From contig NZ_JBFABG010000016.1 of the NCBI RefSeq assembly GCF_040640215.1, forward strand, positions 1 to 64,000: a DNA stretch of 64,000 bases, written 5' to 3'. The notes under the pieces are model-generated. The model was not told the DNA's origin and ran no database searches. It saw nothing but the letters and a program-made list of their open reading frames with translations. Position 1 is the first letter of the stretch; each line of letters starts with the position of its first letter. A program made the position numbers and the translations under genes. This stretch comes from Actinosynnema sp040640215. GTDB lineage: Bacteria > Actinomycetota > Actinomycetes > Mycobacteriales > Pseudonocardiaceae. Below, one piece after another: positions 51,934 through 61,519 of the stretch.

Positions 51934-53657
51934 CCTCGCCGGCCGACGACCTGCTGCGGTTCGCCGTGGCCCGTGAGGCCGACGTGTTCCTGCTGCGGCA
52001 GTTCGGGCGGGAGGTCGCGGCCACCGTCGGGCTGGACCCGCAGGACCAGATCCGGGTGGCGACGGCGCTCAGCGACGTGGGTCGTGAGCTGATCGCGGTG
52101 CGGCCGACGACGGGGCTGGTGTTCCGGCTGCGCGCCGAGCCGGAGCCGGCGCTGGTCATCGCGATCGGCACGGTGGACGTGCGGGGGCCGGGCTGGGACA
52201 CCGCGCGGCGGTTGCTCGACGGGTTCGAGGTCGCCGGTGACGGTGTGGACCTGGTGAAGTCGCTGCCGCGCGGTCACGCGCGGCCCACCCCGGCGCAGAC
52301 CGCGCACCTGCGGGACATGCTGTCGCTGCCCGCAGCGGACGTGCTGGAGCAGTTGCGGGCGCAGAACCGGGATCTGCTGGAGACCCTGGAGTCGTTGGAG
52401 GCCAAGCGCCGGGACCTGGTGCGGCTCAACGACGAGTTGGAGGAGACCAACCAGGGCGTGGTGGCGCTGCACAAGGAGCTCTCCGAGGAGCTGGAGCAGA
52501 CCAACCTGGGCGTGGTCGCCTTCTACACCGAGCTGGAGGAGAAGTCGAACCAGCTCCGGGAGGCCGCTGCGGCCCGAACGCGGTTCTGGTCCAACATCAG
52601 CCACGAGCTGCGGTCGCCGGTGAACTCCATCATCGGCCTGACCCGGCTGCTGGTCGCGCCCGGCGGCGATCCGCTGACCGAGGAGCAGCGGCGGCAGATA
52701 GACCTGGTCAACGACGCGGGCTCGACGCTGTTGGCGCTGGTCAACGAGCTGTTGGACACCGCGAAGGCCGAGTCGGGCAGCCTGCGCCCGAAGTTCGCGC
52801 CGGTCGACGTCCCGCTGGTGCTGGCCCAGTTGCAGGGCACGTCCCGGCCGATGACCCGCAGCGCCGAGGTCGAGCTGGTCTTCGACCCGGTGCCGGGGCC
52901 GTTGCCGCTGATCTCCGACGAGGTGATGTTGCAGCGCGTGCTGCGCAACCTGCTGTCGAACGCGCTGAAGTTCACCGAGCGCGGGACGGTGCGGTTGGGG
53001 GTGCGGGCCGACCACGCCGACGAGACGGTCCGCTTCACGGTCGCCGACACCGGCATCGGCATCCCGCCGGAGGAGCAGTCGCGCATCTTCGAGGAGTTCT
53101 ACCAGGTGCCGGGACGCCTCCAGGTGGGCGCGGGCGGCACCGGGCTGGGCCTGCCCTACGCGCGCCGGCTGGCCCGCCTGCTCGGCGGCGACATCGTGCT
53201 GCGCAGCACGGCGGGCGAGGGCACCGAGATGACGCTGTGGCTCCCCCAGTCCGAGACCGACATCCTCAACGCCGACACCGCGCTGGTCGTGGAGGCCGAC
53301 GACGCCGTGCGGGCGCGGGTGGTGATCTCGCTCGACGGTGTCGCGCACACCGTCGTGCAGGTCAAGGACGGGCGCGAGGCGCTGGAACGGGTCCGCGCGC
53401 AGCGGCCGGACGTCGTGGTGCTGGCCGCCGACGTGCCGCGCGTGGGCGGCCCGGAGATCCTGGCGTTCCTGCGGGCCGACGACGAGCTGCGGGCGGTGCC
53501 CGTGGTCGTGGTGACCGGCGGGGTCGACCCGGACCTGGAGCGCCTGGTGACCGGCCTGTCGGCGGTGCTGCTCAACGCGGCGGCGATCGCGCCGTCGACC
53601 CTGCGCCGGGCGTTGCGCGACGCCGTCCGCCTGGTACGACCGGAGGACCCCCGATGA
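51930..53657 (+). CDS. hybrid histidine kinase with degenerate receiver
   Basis: 575 residues from ATG 51930 (ATGA overlap). Residues 1-120 resemble an anti-sigma-type ATPase without a clear N box. A coiled coil lies at about 140-215 (LNDELEETNQGVVALHKELS). HisKA has H225 in SNISHELRSP, and the HATPase has NLLSNALKFTERG, DTGIGIPPEEQSRIFEEFYQ and GGTGLGLPYARRLARLLGG. The C-terminal receiver lacks the phospho-Asp: A499 stands four residues before the conserved Pro (LAADVP), and the usual Lys is Asn (AVLLNAA). No membrane segment. It probably tunes the stressosome output in the cytoplasm. Confidence 0.85.
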   Translation: MTSPADDLLRFAVAREADVFLLRQFGREVAATVGLDPQDQIRVATALSDVGRELIAVRPTTGLVFRLRAEPEPALVIAIGTVDVRGPGWDTARRLLDGFEVAGDGVDLVKSLPRGHARPTPAQTAHLRDMLSLPAADVLEQLRAQNRDLLETLESLEAKRRDLVRLNDELEETNQGVVALHKELSEELEQTNLGVVAFYTELEEKSNQLREAAAARTRFWSNISHELRSPVNSIIGLTRLLVAPGGDPLTEEQRRQIDLVNDAGSTLLALVNELLDTAKAESGSLRPKFAPVDVPLVLAQLQGTSRPMTRSAEVELVFDPVPGPLPLISDEVMLQRVLRNLLSNALKFTERGTVRLGVRADHADETVRFTVADTGIGIPPEEQSRIFEEFYQVPGRLQVGAGGTGLGLPYARRLARLLGGDIVLRSTAGEGTEMTLWLPQSETDILNADTALVVEADDAVRARVVISLDGVAHTVVQVKDGREALERVRAQRPDVVVLAADVPRVGGPEILAFLRADDELRAVPVVVVTGGVDPDLERLVTGLSAVLLNAAAIAPSTLRRALRDAVRLVRPEDPR

Positions 53658-55183
53658 CGACACCGGAAGGCGCGCACGTCCTGGTCGTGGACGACATCGA
53701 GGCCAGCCGCTACGTGCGGGCGAGCTGGCTGCGCCGGGGCGGGCACCGGGTGACCGAGGCGGTCACCGGCGGCGAGGCCCTGGACCTGCTGGCGGCGCAG
53801 GAGTTCGACATCGTGGTGCTGGACGTCGACCTGCCGGACATGAGCGGTTTCGACGTGGCCGAGCGGATCAAGGGCGACCCGCGCACCGCCGCGATCCCGG
53901 TGGTCCACGTCTCGGCGGCGTTCCGCGAGGCCGAGGACCGCATCACCGGGCTCAACCGGGGCGCGGACGCCTACCTCACCGAGCCCGTGGACGCCGGCGA
54001 GCTCATGGCGACGGTGGAAGCCGCGCTGCGCTACTACCGGGCCCGCGCGCTGGCCGAGCGCCTGGCCGACCGGCTCGCGAAGCTCACCTCCGCGACCCTG
54101 GCCGTCAACGCCGCCACGGATTTCGACGCCCTGGCCGCCGAGGCCGCGCTCGCCGCCGCGACCGTGCTGGCGAGCCCGGCGGCGGCCATCAGCCCCGCCG
54201 GCGAGGGTGGGGCGTGGCTCGCCCGGACCACCGACGGCGGCAGCGTGGTCGTGGCGCGCGCGCCCGAGTTCGACGACCTGGCCACGGGTGTGACGATCGT
54301 GGCCGACCCGCCGTGGGACCCGGGGGTGCCGGCGGCGGTGGTCGTGGCCCGGAGCACGCCCAAGCGCCCGGCGGTGCTGCTGGCCGTGCCGCCCGCCGCG
54401 GTGACCACGGACGAGGACCGCAACCTGCTGGTGCAGCTCGCGCAGGCCACCGTGCTGGCCGCCGAGGCGCTGCGGGCGTACTCCGAGGAGCACCAGCTCG
54501 CGGTGGTGCTCCAGCGCAGCCTGCTGCCGCGCGAGCTGCCGGTGGTGCCGGAGCTGCCGATGACCGCCCGCTACGTGCCCGCCTCGGCGCACGCCGAGAT
54601 CGGCGGCGACTTCTACGAGGTGACCCGCCTGGGTGACCGGTTCCTGATCGCGATCGGCGACGTCTGCGGCCACTCGATCAGCGCGGCGATCATCATGGGC
54701 GAGGTCCGGCACGCGCTGCGCGCCTACGCGGTGGAGGAGGAGGACCCGGCCGAGATCCTCCGCAAGCTGGACGCGATGCTGTCCCGGTACCACCCGATCA
54801 AGGGCCTGACCACGATGTGCCTGATGCTGGTGGACCCGGCGGACGGCTCGGCGGTCGTGGCCAACGCCGGCCACATCCCGCCGCTGGTCGCGCACGGGGA
54901 CGGCGCGGAGTACCTGGCCGTCCGGGGGCCGATCCTCGGCATCGGCCTGCCCCACCCGCCGGTCAGCCACGTCCGGCTGCCGCCGGGTGCGCTGGTGCTG
55001 CTCACCACCGACGGCCTGGTGGAGCACTCGGGCGCGAACCTGGACGAGGGCATGGACCTGCTGCGCGACGCGGTCCGCCCGGACGTCGACATGGACGCCC
55101 TGTGCGACGACCTGCTGGCCCGGTTCGGTGCGAACAAGAAGGACGACATCGCGTTGTTCGCCTTCCGGCTCCCCGAAGCCTGA
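53654..55183 (+). CDS. REC-GAF-PP2C phosphatase (RsbU/RsbP-like)
   Basis: 509 residues from ATG 53654 (ATGA overlap). An intact receiver (VLVVDDIEASRYVR, IVVLDVDLPDMSG, then YLTEPVDAGEL, with Glu at the Lys position) is followed by a GAF-like region (about 135-275) and a SpoIIE PP2C domain (QRSLLPRELPVVP, ASAHAEIGGDFYEV, AIGDVCGHSISAA, VVANAGHIPP, LTTDGLVEHSG, KKDDIALFAFRL). PP2C output of this pathway dephosphorylates an anti-anti-sigma factor. Last gene of the operon. Confidence 0.9.
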   Translation: MTTPEGAHVLVVDDIEASRYVRASWLRRGGHRVTEAVTGGEALDLLAAQEFDIVVLDVDLPDMSGFDVAERIKGDPRTAAIPVVHVSAAFREAEDRITGLNRGADAYLTEPVDAGELMATVEAALRYYRARALAERLADRLAKLTSATLAVNAATDFDALAAEAALAAATVLASPAAAISPAGEGGAWLARTTDGGSVVVARAPEFDDLATGVTIVADPPWDPGVPAAVVVARSTPKRPAVLLAVPPAAVTTDEDRNLLVQLAQATVLAAEALRAYSEEHQLAVVLQRSLLPRELPVVPELPMTARYVPASAHAEIGGDFYEVTRLGDRFLIAIGDVCGHSISAAIIMGEVRHALRAYAVEEEDPAEILRKLDAMLSRYHPIKGLTTMCLMLVDPADGSAVVANAGHIPPLVAHGDGAEYLAVRGPILGIGLPHPPVSHVRLPPGALVLLTTDGLVEHSGANLDEGMDLLRDAVRPDVDMDALCDDLLARFGANKKDDIALFAFRLPEA

Positions 55184-55246
55184 CGTCGTCCCCGCTGAGG
55201 GCGGGCGGTCGGCGGGGCGGTCACGCGGCAGGCAGGGCAACCGGGT

Positions 55247-55723
55247 TCACTCGGGGCCGCCCGCCGGGTGGGCGTCCGCGACGACGGTCAGCACGATGTC
55301 GTGCTCCAGCAGGGCCTTGGCGGCGGCGAGGACCATGGTGAACCCGCCCATGGAGTCGATGGCCCGGCCCACCGCCTCGTCGGCGGTCCCGTGGTAGCCG
55401 CTCTCGGTGATCCTCACGATCGTGTGGCCGTCCTCGGTGGGCTGGAAGCGCCAGTCGATCCGCGTGGGCGCGTCGGAATCCCACTCGACGACAATCCGCT
55501 CGTTCTCCACGACCTCGTGCACGGTGACCAGCGTCGAGACGCAGTACATCTCCCAGGTCCAGGTGACCTCGGCACCGGGTTCGAGTCGGCCGCTGCTCTT
55601 CGTGAACCAGAACCTGGTGGTGATCTCCGGGTCGACGAACGCTTGGAACACCTCACCGACCGGCCTGCGGATCAGCATTCGGGCGTTGACGACCGGCGCT
55701 TCGGTCAGGTGGTCGGTTCGCAC
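55247..55723 (-). CDS. SRPBCC (AHSA1/Aha1-like) protein
   Basis: 158 residues from GTG 55723 (AGGAG 10 bases before); ATG 55771 or 55789 are alternatives. MLIRRPVGEVFQAFVDPEIT, RFWFTKSSGRLEPGAEVTWT and HTIVRITESGYHG are the START-like fold of the AHSA1 family. WGGFTMVL-type C-terminal helix (MGGFTMVLAAAKALLEHD). Small-ligand binding presumed. Convergent with the stressosome operon. Confidence 0.8.
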   Translation of the reverse strand: MRTDHLTEAPVVNARMLIRRPVGEVFQAFVDPEITTRFWFTKSSGRLEPGAEVTWTWEMYCVSTLVTVHEVVENERIVVEWDSDAPTRIDWRFQPTEDGHTIVRITESGYHGTADEAVGRAIDSMGGFTMVLAAAKALLEHDIVLTVVADAHPAGGPE

Positions 55724-55910
55724 GATGCACTTGCTCCTGTGGTCCGACAGTGGGTGAGCTGCGTCGGACATTCTGCCAGGTTCGACCACCCTCTTGGTTC
55801 GGGAACGTGGTGCGGCTCAGGCTTTTCTCGTCGCCGGTGTCGGGCGTGTTGCCCACCGGGCGGTGAGCGTGTTGCCCACCGGGCGGGGCGGACCCGGGCG
55901 TCGGTGGCGG

Positions 55911-56156
55911 CTACTGGCGGTAGCCCTCCACCTCGCCGGGTGGGCGGATGTGGGCGCTGTCGGGGTCCTGGCCGGCGGCGTGGCGGGCCCGGCGTTGGCG
56001 CAGCAGGTCCCAGCACTGGTCGAGGGTGATTTCGAGTTGGCGCAGCCTGGCCTGCTCGTCCTCCGGGGCCAGCTCGCCGGCCACCACGCGCTCGCGCAGT
56101 TCGTGTTCCTCGGCCACCAGGCCGCTGATGCGCTCGTGGAGCTCCGCGTCCGTCAT
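55911..56156 (-). CDS. DUF2630-family small protein
   Basis: 81 residues from ATG 56156. ELHERISGLVAEEHELRERV then QLEITLDQCWDLLRQRRARH and ending in PPGEVEGYRQ, the standard DUF2630 pattern. Helical hairpin, function unknown. An upstream extension to 56207 is Arg-rich and unlikely. Confidence 0.85.
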   Translation of the reverse strand: MTDAELHERISGLVAEEHELRERVVAGELAPEDEQARLRQLEITLDQCWDLLRQRRARHAAGQDPDSAHIRPPGEVEGYRQ

Positions 56157-56361
56157 GCGTCCGAGCCTAGGACGGGGTCGACGGGTGCGCCATCCAGCGC
56201 GAACCACCCGACGATGACGTTGTCACACCGACCGACAACATGAACGACGTCATCCATACCGTGCGTGGCGCTCTTCTGCCGTGCGTTGCGCTGACCAGGG
56301 CTCCTCTCCGGAGACCCGGCCCCGAGATGACTCCTTCGCACCGTTGCACGACGATCGACAC

Positions 56362-57674
56362 ATGCACGCAACGGACGACACGGGCACCGTGCTCAACGCG
56401 GAGTTCGAGATCGAACCAGACGGTGACCACCTCGCGCTGGTCATGAAGAGCGCGGGCGGCAGGGCGTCCGGGGCCGCGGAGCCCCGCAACCACCAGTACA
56501 ACCGCGCGCTCGAACTGCTGCTCGGCCGGCTGCGCGATCGCGGGGCCGTCGTGGTGGGCGGGGTCGTGGACTCCGGCAGAGCACGCGCGCTGCCCGAAGC
56601 CGAGAGGACGATCCTGGAGTCCCCGGTCGAGCTGGCGCAGATCTCGGACATCGAGCAGTTCCGCAGGCAGTTGGGTCGGGCGCAGAGAGCCGGATCGGGC
56701 GCAGCGCCGACGGCAACGCCACCAAGCAGATCCGGCTGAGCCTGCTGGTGCCCGGTTACCGCCCCGCCGATTCCGGCCGACTGGCCGCCGACCTCGCACT
56801 CCCCCTCCGTCCGACCGCCCGCCCGGTCGAGCTGCCCGCGGCGACCCCGGAACTGGCCGATCGCCTGCACTTCGACCTGCCCTGGTTGCAGCGGGCCGTC
56901 ACGTTGTTGCAGCACCGGAAACAGGTCGTGCTCCACGGGCCACCCGGCACCGGGAAGACCTACCTGGCCCGGGAGCTGGCCCGTCACCTCACCCACTCCG
57001 GCGCGATCCGATTAGTGCAGTTCCACCCGTCGTACTCCTACGAGGACTTCTTCGAGGGGTTCCGACCACGGGCCAACGGCACCACCGCCGCTTTCGAGCT
57101 GGTGCACGGCCCGCTGCGCCGCCTGGCCGCCGACGCCGAAGCCGACAGCGGACGGCCCTACGTCCTGATCATCGACGAGATCAACCGGGCGAACCTGCCG
57201 AAGGTGTTCGGGGAGCTGTACTTCCTGCTGGAGTACCGCGACTAGGCGATCGACCTCCAGTACTCCCCGGGCGACCGTTTCACCCTGCCCCCCAACATCT
57301 TCGTCATCGGCACGATGAACACCGCCGACCGTTCCATCGCGCTGGTGGACGCGGCCATGCGCCGTCGCTTCGCCTTCCTCGAACTGCACCCGGACCACCC
57401 GCCGGTCAGGGAACTGTTGGCGCGGTGGGCCAAGGCGAACGGCAAGGTCGACGGGCGGGCGGCGCTGCTCGCCAAGCTCAACGACGCGATCGGCACCGAC
57501 CACGAGTTCAAGATCGGCCCTTCGTACTTGATGAAGCCGGACGCGGACCACGGCCTGGACCTCGTGTGGGAGCACTCGATCCTGCCGCTGCTCGAAGAGC
57601 ACTACTACGAGCGCATGTCCCGTCAGCGGGTGCACGAGACCTTCGGCCTCGACGCGATCCGCAGCCGCCCGTGA
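56362..57674 (+). pseudogene. mcrB: broken mcrB: GTPase subunit of a type IV McrBC system
   Basis: The N-terminal domain (LNAEFEIEPDGDHLALVMKS, HQYNRALELLLGRLRDRG) runs in one frame to about 56,685. The AAA+ part continues in another (NATKQIRLSLLVPGYRPADS). P-loop GPPGTGKTYLARELA, RLVQFHPSYSYEDFFEGFRP, LIIDEINRANLPKVFGELYF. A TAG at 57243-57245 follows LLEYRD, and the same frame goes on with AIDLQYSPGDRF, GTMNTADRSIALVDAAMRRR to TGA 57674. So there is one frameshift plus one amber codon (the usual residue there is Gln or Glu; CAG to TAG is one change). McrB would drive McrC to cut modified DNA. The GTG of mcrC overlaps its stop. Confidence 0.85.
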
Positions 57675-58834
57675 TCTCCCTTGAGGAGAACGACCGGACC
57701 GGCGAGCCCGTGGCGCTGACACCCCTCCAGGAGTCCTACCTCCGGGAGTGCGGTCTGGTCGACGTCCGGCCGAACGGCACGACGTTCACGCTGGTCCCGA
57801 AGGCCAAGCGGGTGGGTGCCGTGCACGCCTACGGGCTCGACGTGGTGGTGAACCCCAAGGTCGGCATCCCCCGTCTGCTGTTCATGCTCGGGTACGCGAG
57901 GAACCCCGGTTTCCGCCCGGAGAACGTCGAGGGCGTGGAAGCGGACGGGTTGTGGGCCATCGTCGCGGAGACCCTGTGCCGCAACGCCGAACGCGCGCTG
58001 GCGCGCGGTGTGCTCGCCGGCTACACCACCGAGCACGCGACGAGCACGGTGATCCGGGGGCGGATCCGGGTCGGGGACCAGATCGGCAGGCGGCCCGGTC
58101 TCGTGATGCCGGTGGAGGTCACGCACGACGAGTTCACCGCGGACATCCCCGAGAACCGGCTGTTGCGGGCCGCCATCAGGCGGGTGCTCACGGTTCCCCG
58201 GGTCGACGACGGCATCCGGGTCCGGTTGCGCCACCTCCTGCACCGGTTGACCGGCATCTCGCCGCTGACGCGCGGCGCTCCTCTGCCGCGGTGGCACCCG
58301 CACCGGCTCAACGCCCCGTACCAGCCCGCGCTGCGGATCGCGGAGCTCGTGCTCAAGACGCTCTCCTTCGAGGTCGGCAGGGACGGCCTGTCGATCGCCG
58401 CGTTCGTGGTCAACATGGAGAACGCCTTCGAGGACTTCGTGACCACCGCGCTGACCGAGGCGTGGAGCTCGGGACCCGGCCGGACCGAGAGGCAGTTCCC
58501 GGCCAAGCTCGACGCCGGGGGTGCGGTGTCGATGAAGGTCGACGTGGTGCACCTGGTGGACGGCGCGCCCCGGTTCGTCGTGGACGCGAAGTACAAACTG
58601 GAGGGCAGGTCGGGTGGGTACCCGAACACCGACCTCTACCAGGTCCTCGCCTACTGCACCGCGCTGGAGGTCGACCGCGCCTGGCTCGTCTACGCGGGCG
58701 ACGACGCGGTCGTCGCCCCGCACCAGGTCCTGAACTCGCCGGTCACGATCACCACCTGCGCCCTGGACCTCGGCGTCCCGCCGCTGGAGCTCGTCGCGCA
58801 GATCGAGCGGTTGGCGCGTTCCGCCTGGACCTGA
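57671..58834 (+). CDS. mcrC: McrC-like nuclease subunit
   Basis: 387 residues from GTG 57671 (GTGA overlap). N-terminal region (ALTPLQESYLREC, LVPKAKRVGAVHA, VNPKVGIPRLLFMLGYA) binds McrB. The nuclease core has PD-(D/E)XK residues: MKVDVVHLVDGAPRFVVDAK, i.e. D...DAK. The frame is intact. Without McrB it should be idle. Confidence 0.85.
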   Translation: MISLEENDRTGEPVALTPLQESYLRECGLVDVRPNGTTFTLVPKAKRVGAVHAYGLDVVVNPKVGIPRLLFMLGYARNPGFRPENVEGVEADGLWAIVAETLCRNAERALARGVLAGYTTEHATSTVIRGRIRVGDQIGRRPGLVMPVEVTHDEFTADIPENRLLRAAIRRVLTVPRVDDGIRVRLRHLLHRLTGISPLTRGAPLPRWHPHRLNAPYQPALRIAELVLKTLSFEVGRDGLSIAAFVVNMENAFEDFVTTALTEAWSSGPGRTERQFPAKLDAGGAVSMKVDVVHLVDGAPRFVVDAKYKLEGRSGGYPNTDLYQVLAYCTALEVDRAWLVYAGDDAVVAPHQVLNSPVTITTCALDLGVPPLELVAQIERLARSAWT

Positions 58835-58949
58835 CGTGGTGTCGCCGATCCGGTGGGGTGCGCGGGTCGGTGGGTGGTAGGGCCTGCCACACCCCGGTCG
58901 GGTCGCGTGCGGGATCGTCGGGGACGGGGTGCGTTCGTAGGTTGGGGTC

Positions 58950-59204
58950 ATGGGCGACCGGGCGGATGTGGATCGGGTTCGGAATTCCGGTGCCGTGATC
59001 CACCTGCTGCTGTGGGTGGGGTTGGGCGTCAGCGGGGCGGTCAACGCGCTCGCTCCCCTGGTGGGTGTCGGGTATCCGACGCGGATCTGGGCGGGTGGTG
59101 TGACGGTGGCGTGCCTCCTGCTGTTGATCGTCCACAGGCGACTTACGGCGACCGGAATGCCCGGGAAAGACCTACCAGCGAAGGAGTTCTCCCATGCGAT
59201 TTAG
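58950..59204 (+). CDS. small two-pass membrane protein
   Basis: 84 residues from ATG 58950. Hydrophobic segments VIHLLLWVGLGVSGAVNALA and AGGVTVACLLLLIVHRRL, about 33 residues apart. No family name. Its stop overlaps the next small gene by 11 bases, so the two are coupled. Confidence 0.55.
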   Translation: MGDRADVDRVRNSGAVIHLLLWVGLGVSGAVNALAPLVGVGYPTRIWAGGVTVACLLLLIVHRRLTATGMPGKDLPAKEFSHAI

Positions 59205-59328
59205 GATTCTCGGCGGGTTCGCGGCCGTGATGGCGGGCACGTTGTTGATCAAGCTGACGCGGCGCGGGTTGCGTAGGCGCGAGGACCGCCGGACGACCGG
59301 ATCGGCTCCGCTGCGCAGTGTGGCGTGA
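59194..59328 (+). CDS. 44-residue basic protein with one hydrophobic segment
   Basis: ATG 59194 to TGA 59328, AAGGAG 7 bases before. RILGGFAAVMAGTLLIKLT then an Arg-rich tail (RRGLRRREDRRTTG). Overlaps the previous gene. Good ribosome site and coupling support it; function unknown. 59,329-59,568 has no gene I can support. Confidence 0.5.
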   Translation: MRFRILGGFAAVMAGTLLIKLTRRGLRRREDRRTTGSAPLRSVA

Positions 59329-59568
59329 CCGGAGCGGTCTCCGGGAGCCGCCGCCCTCCACGACGTGGTCGCGGAGGGCGGCGGCTCGGACGTTCCGCAT
59401 CCTTTGTGGACGGTAATGGGCGCGGCAAGGCGATTCGGCGCGAGGTGGAACCCACGGTGGGTGCGGGCCCGGGTGGTGGTGCCGCAGGGCCGATCCTCGG
59501 CGGTCCCGCCTAATTCGATACACTCGAAAGGAATCGTCGAAATCCAGCGTTCGAGGGGTATTGAGCAC

Positions 59569-60258
59569 GTGAATCGACCGAATGGCGTCACCGTTGTCGA
59601 TCCTCCGTGGTTGAGCGCGTTCATGTGGTTCGGGTTCCCGGTGCTGGGGGCCGCCGCGGTCTATTCGGTGAAGCTGCTGGCCGGGTTGCTGCTGAAGCTC
59701 CCCTGGGTGCCGTTCCAGGGACCGCTGCAACTGGTCGACTCCATTCCCGAACCCTGGGCCACGATCGGCGCGATCGTGCTCGGGGCGGTGGCCGGGCTCG
59801 TGGTCGCGGTGCTCGGGAAGCACGAGAGCCTGGCGCTCTCGGTCGACCCCGGGCAGATCGTCCTCGCCCGCGGGGACGACTCCACCTCGATCCCGGCCGA
59901 CCGGGTCGACGCGGCGTTCCTCGACGGCAAGCAGATCGTCGTCCTGGGGCGTCGGCAGGAGGAGCTGGCGCGCGAGTCGTCGGACCTGCGGCCCGCCGAG
60001 ATCGCGGAGGCGTTCCGGGGCCAGGGCTACCGCTGGCTCGACGCGGACCCGCACCGGGAGGACTACCGGCGGTGGGTGCCGGAGACGCCGGGGCTGCCGA
60101 CCGGGGCCAACGCGCTGCTCAAGGCGCGCGAACAAGCGTTGCGCGGCAAGGAGAAGTCGGCCGACGACGCGCGCGAACTGCGGGACGAGCTCGCGCGCCT
60201 CGGCGTGGTCGTGCGCGACGACAAGAACCGCCAGTACTGGCGGCTGGCCGCCGACTAG
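59569..60258 (+). CDS. YqeB-family membrane protein
   Basis: 229 residues from GTG 59569 (GAGGGG about 10 bases before). Two hydrophobic segments (FMWFGFPVLGAAAVYSVKLL, TIGAIVLGAVAGLVVAVLG), LPWVPFQGP, then a cytoplasmic part DAAFLDGKQIVVLGR, YRRWVPETPGLPTGANALLK and VVVRDDKNRQYWRL, all typical of YqeB. Function unknown. Converges with the glycosyltransferase, overlapping by 4 bases. Confidence 0.85.
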   Translation: MNRPNGVTVVDPPWLSAFMWFGFPVLGAAAVYSVKLLAGLLLKLPWVPFQGPLQLVDSIPEPWATIGAIVLGAVAGLVVAVLGKHESLALSVDPGQIVLARGDDSTSIPADRVDAAFLDGKQIVVLGRRQEELARESSDLRPAEIAEAFRGQGYRWLDADPHREDYRRWVPETPGLPTGANALLKAREQALRGKEKSADDARELRDELARLGVVVRDDKNRQYWRLAAD

Positions 60259-61379
60259 ACCAGCTTCTCCAGCGATTCCACGACCTCGGTCAGCCCGGGT
60301 TGGCCCGCCATCTCGGCCGCGACGTCGAGCGCGGCCGAGGTGTAGGCGGGTGTGCGCACCAGCTCCACGCACCGCTCGGCGATCGCGTCGGGGCCCGCCT
60401 CGTGCGGGGCGAAGCTCAGGCCCGACCCGGACCGGACCACGGCGTCGGCGTTGCCCCACTGGTCGTCGATGTGCGGCAGGACCAGTTGCGGCTTCCCGGC
60501 GTGCAGGCCGGTCAGGGCGGTGCCCTGACCGCCGTGGTGCACCAGGGCGTCGCACGCCTGGAGCACCTGGGCCATCGGCAGCCGCCCGACGTGGCTGACC
60601 TGGGCGGGCAGCGCGGGCCAGTCGGCGGCGACCGCGTCGTCCACCGCCACGACGATGTCCACCCCGTGCCGCGCCACCTGTTCCAGCAGCGGCAGCACGA
60701 CTTCGCGCACGCCGTTCGGGCCGAACTGCGGCAGCAGGGTGCCCAGGGTGATGATCACGCGCGGCGCGCTCCTGGGGCGGAACAGCCAGGCGGGCAACCG
60801 GGCGTCGCCGTTGTACGGCACGTAGCGCGCGCTGCGGTGGTGGGCCATCTCCGGCAGGTGCAGGCTCCGGGGCCACGGGTTGAGCACGAGCGCCGGATCG
60901 GGCAGGCCGGTCAACCCGCGCCGCTCCAGGGTGGCGGCCAGCGCCTCCTCCGCGCCGGAGCGGTATTCCGCCAGGGTCGCCGCGCCCCAGTGGTATTCGA
61001 CGGCCGGCACGTCGTGGTCGGCGGCGGCCAGCGGGCCGGCGAACTCGGCCCGCTCGGCGACCACCACGTCCGGCCGCCACGACGCGACCAGGCTCGACGT
61101 GCCGGCCAGGGCGTGGTCGGCCAGCGCGCCGAACGCGCGGCCGTGCGACAGCCGCACCCGCTCGGACGGGCCGTCGGCGCGCGGGGTCGGGGCCAGGTCC
61201 ACGAAGCGGGGCGCGGTGCCGCTGGTCGCGACCGGCAACCCCGATCGGACCACCGAGTCGGCGAAGTGGTCCGACGTCACCACCAGGACCTCGTACCCGA
61301 GCGCCTGACAGGCCCACGCCAGCGGCACGAGGGGGAAGAAATGTCCCGGTAGGGCGACGGTCGTGAACAACACGCGCAC
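60255..61379 (-). CDS. MGT/GT1-family nucleotide-sugar glycosyltransferase
   Basis: 374 residues from GTG 61379 (AGGAG 5 bases before). GT-B fold: MRVLFTTVALPGHFFPLVPL at the acceptor side; donor-binding signature VHHGGQGTALTGLHAGKPQL and QWGNADAVVRSGSG. It likely moves a deoxysugar from a dTDP donor to a natural product or lipid; the divergent dTDP-glucose dehydratase supports this. Acceptor unknown. Confidence 0.9.
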   Translation of the reverse strand: MRVLFTTVALPGHFFPLVPLAWACQALGYEVLVVTSDHFADSVVRSGLPVATSGTAPRFVDLAPTPRADGPSERVRLSHGRAFGALADHALAGTSSLVASWRPDVVVAERAEFAGPLAAADHDVPAVEYHWGAATLAEYRSGAEEALAATLERRGLTGLPDPALVLNPWPRSLHLPEMAHHRSARYVPYNGDARLPAWLFRPRSAPRVIITLGTLLPQFGPNGVREVVLPLLEQVARHGVDIVVAVDDAVAADWPALPAQVSHVGRLPMAQVLQACDALVHHGGQGTALTGLHAGKPQLVLPHIDDQWGNADAVVRSGSGLSFAPHEAGPDAIAERCVELVRTPAYTSAALDVAAEMAGQPGLTEVVESLEKLV

Positions 61380-61519
61380 TGCGACTCCTGGAGTAGTGGG
61401 TATCGCCGGGGCGACCGCCGCACAACGGCGGGTCGACCCCCGGAGAGCACCACGCTACCGGTCGAACAATCGGGATCGCCAAGCCTGTCGCGCCGGTAAT
61501 ACGGCACTAATCTGGACTT

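Noticed and set aside
51732..53663. A 643-codon minus-strand frame across the kinase gene
   Set aside because: Shadow of the coupled stressosome operon, which has clear domains.
59143..61482. A 779-codon minus-strand frame
   Set aside because: It crosses YqeB and the glycosyltransferase in the wrong frame; low-complexity Arg/Gly content.
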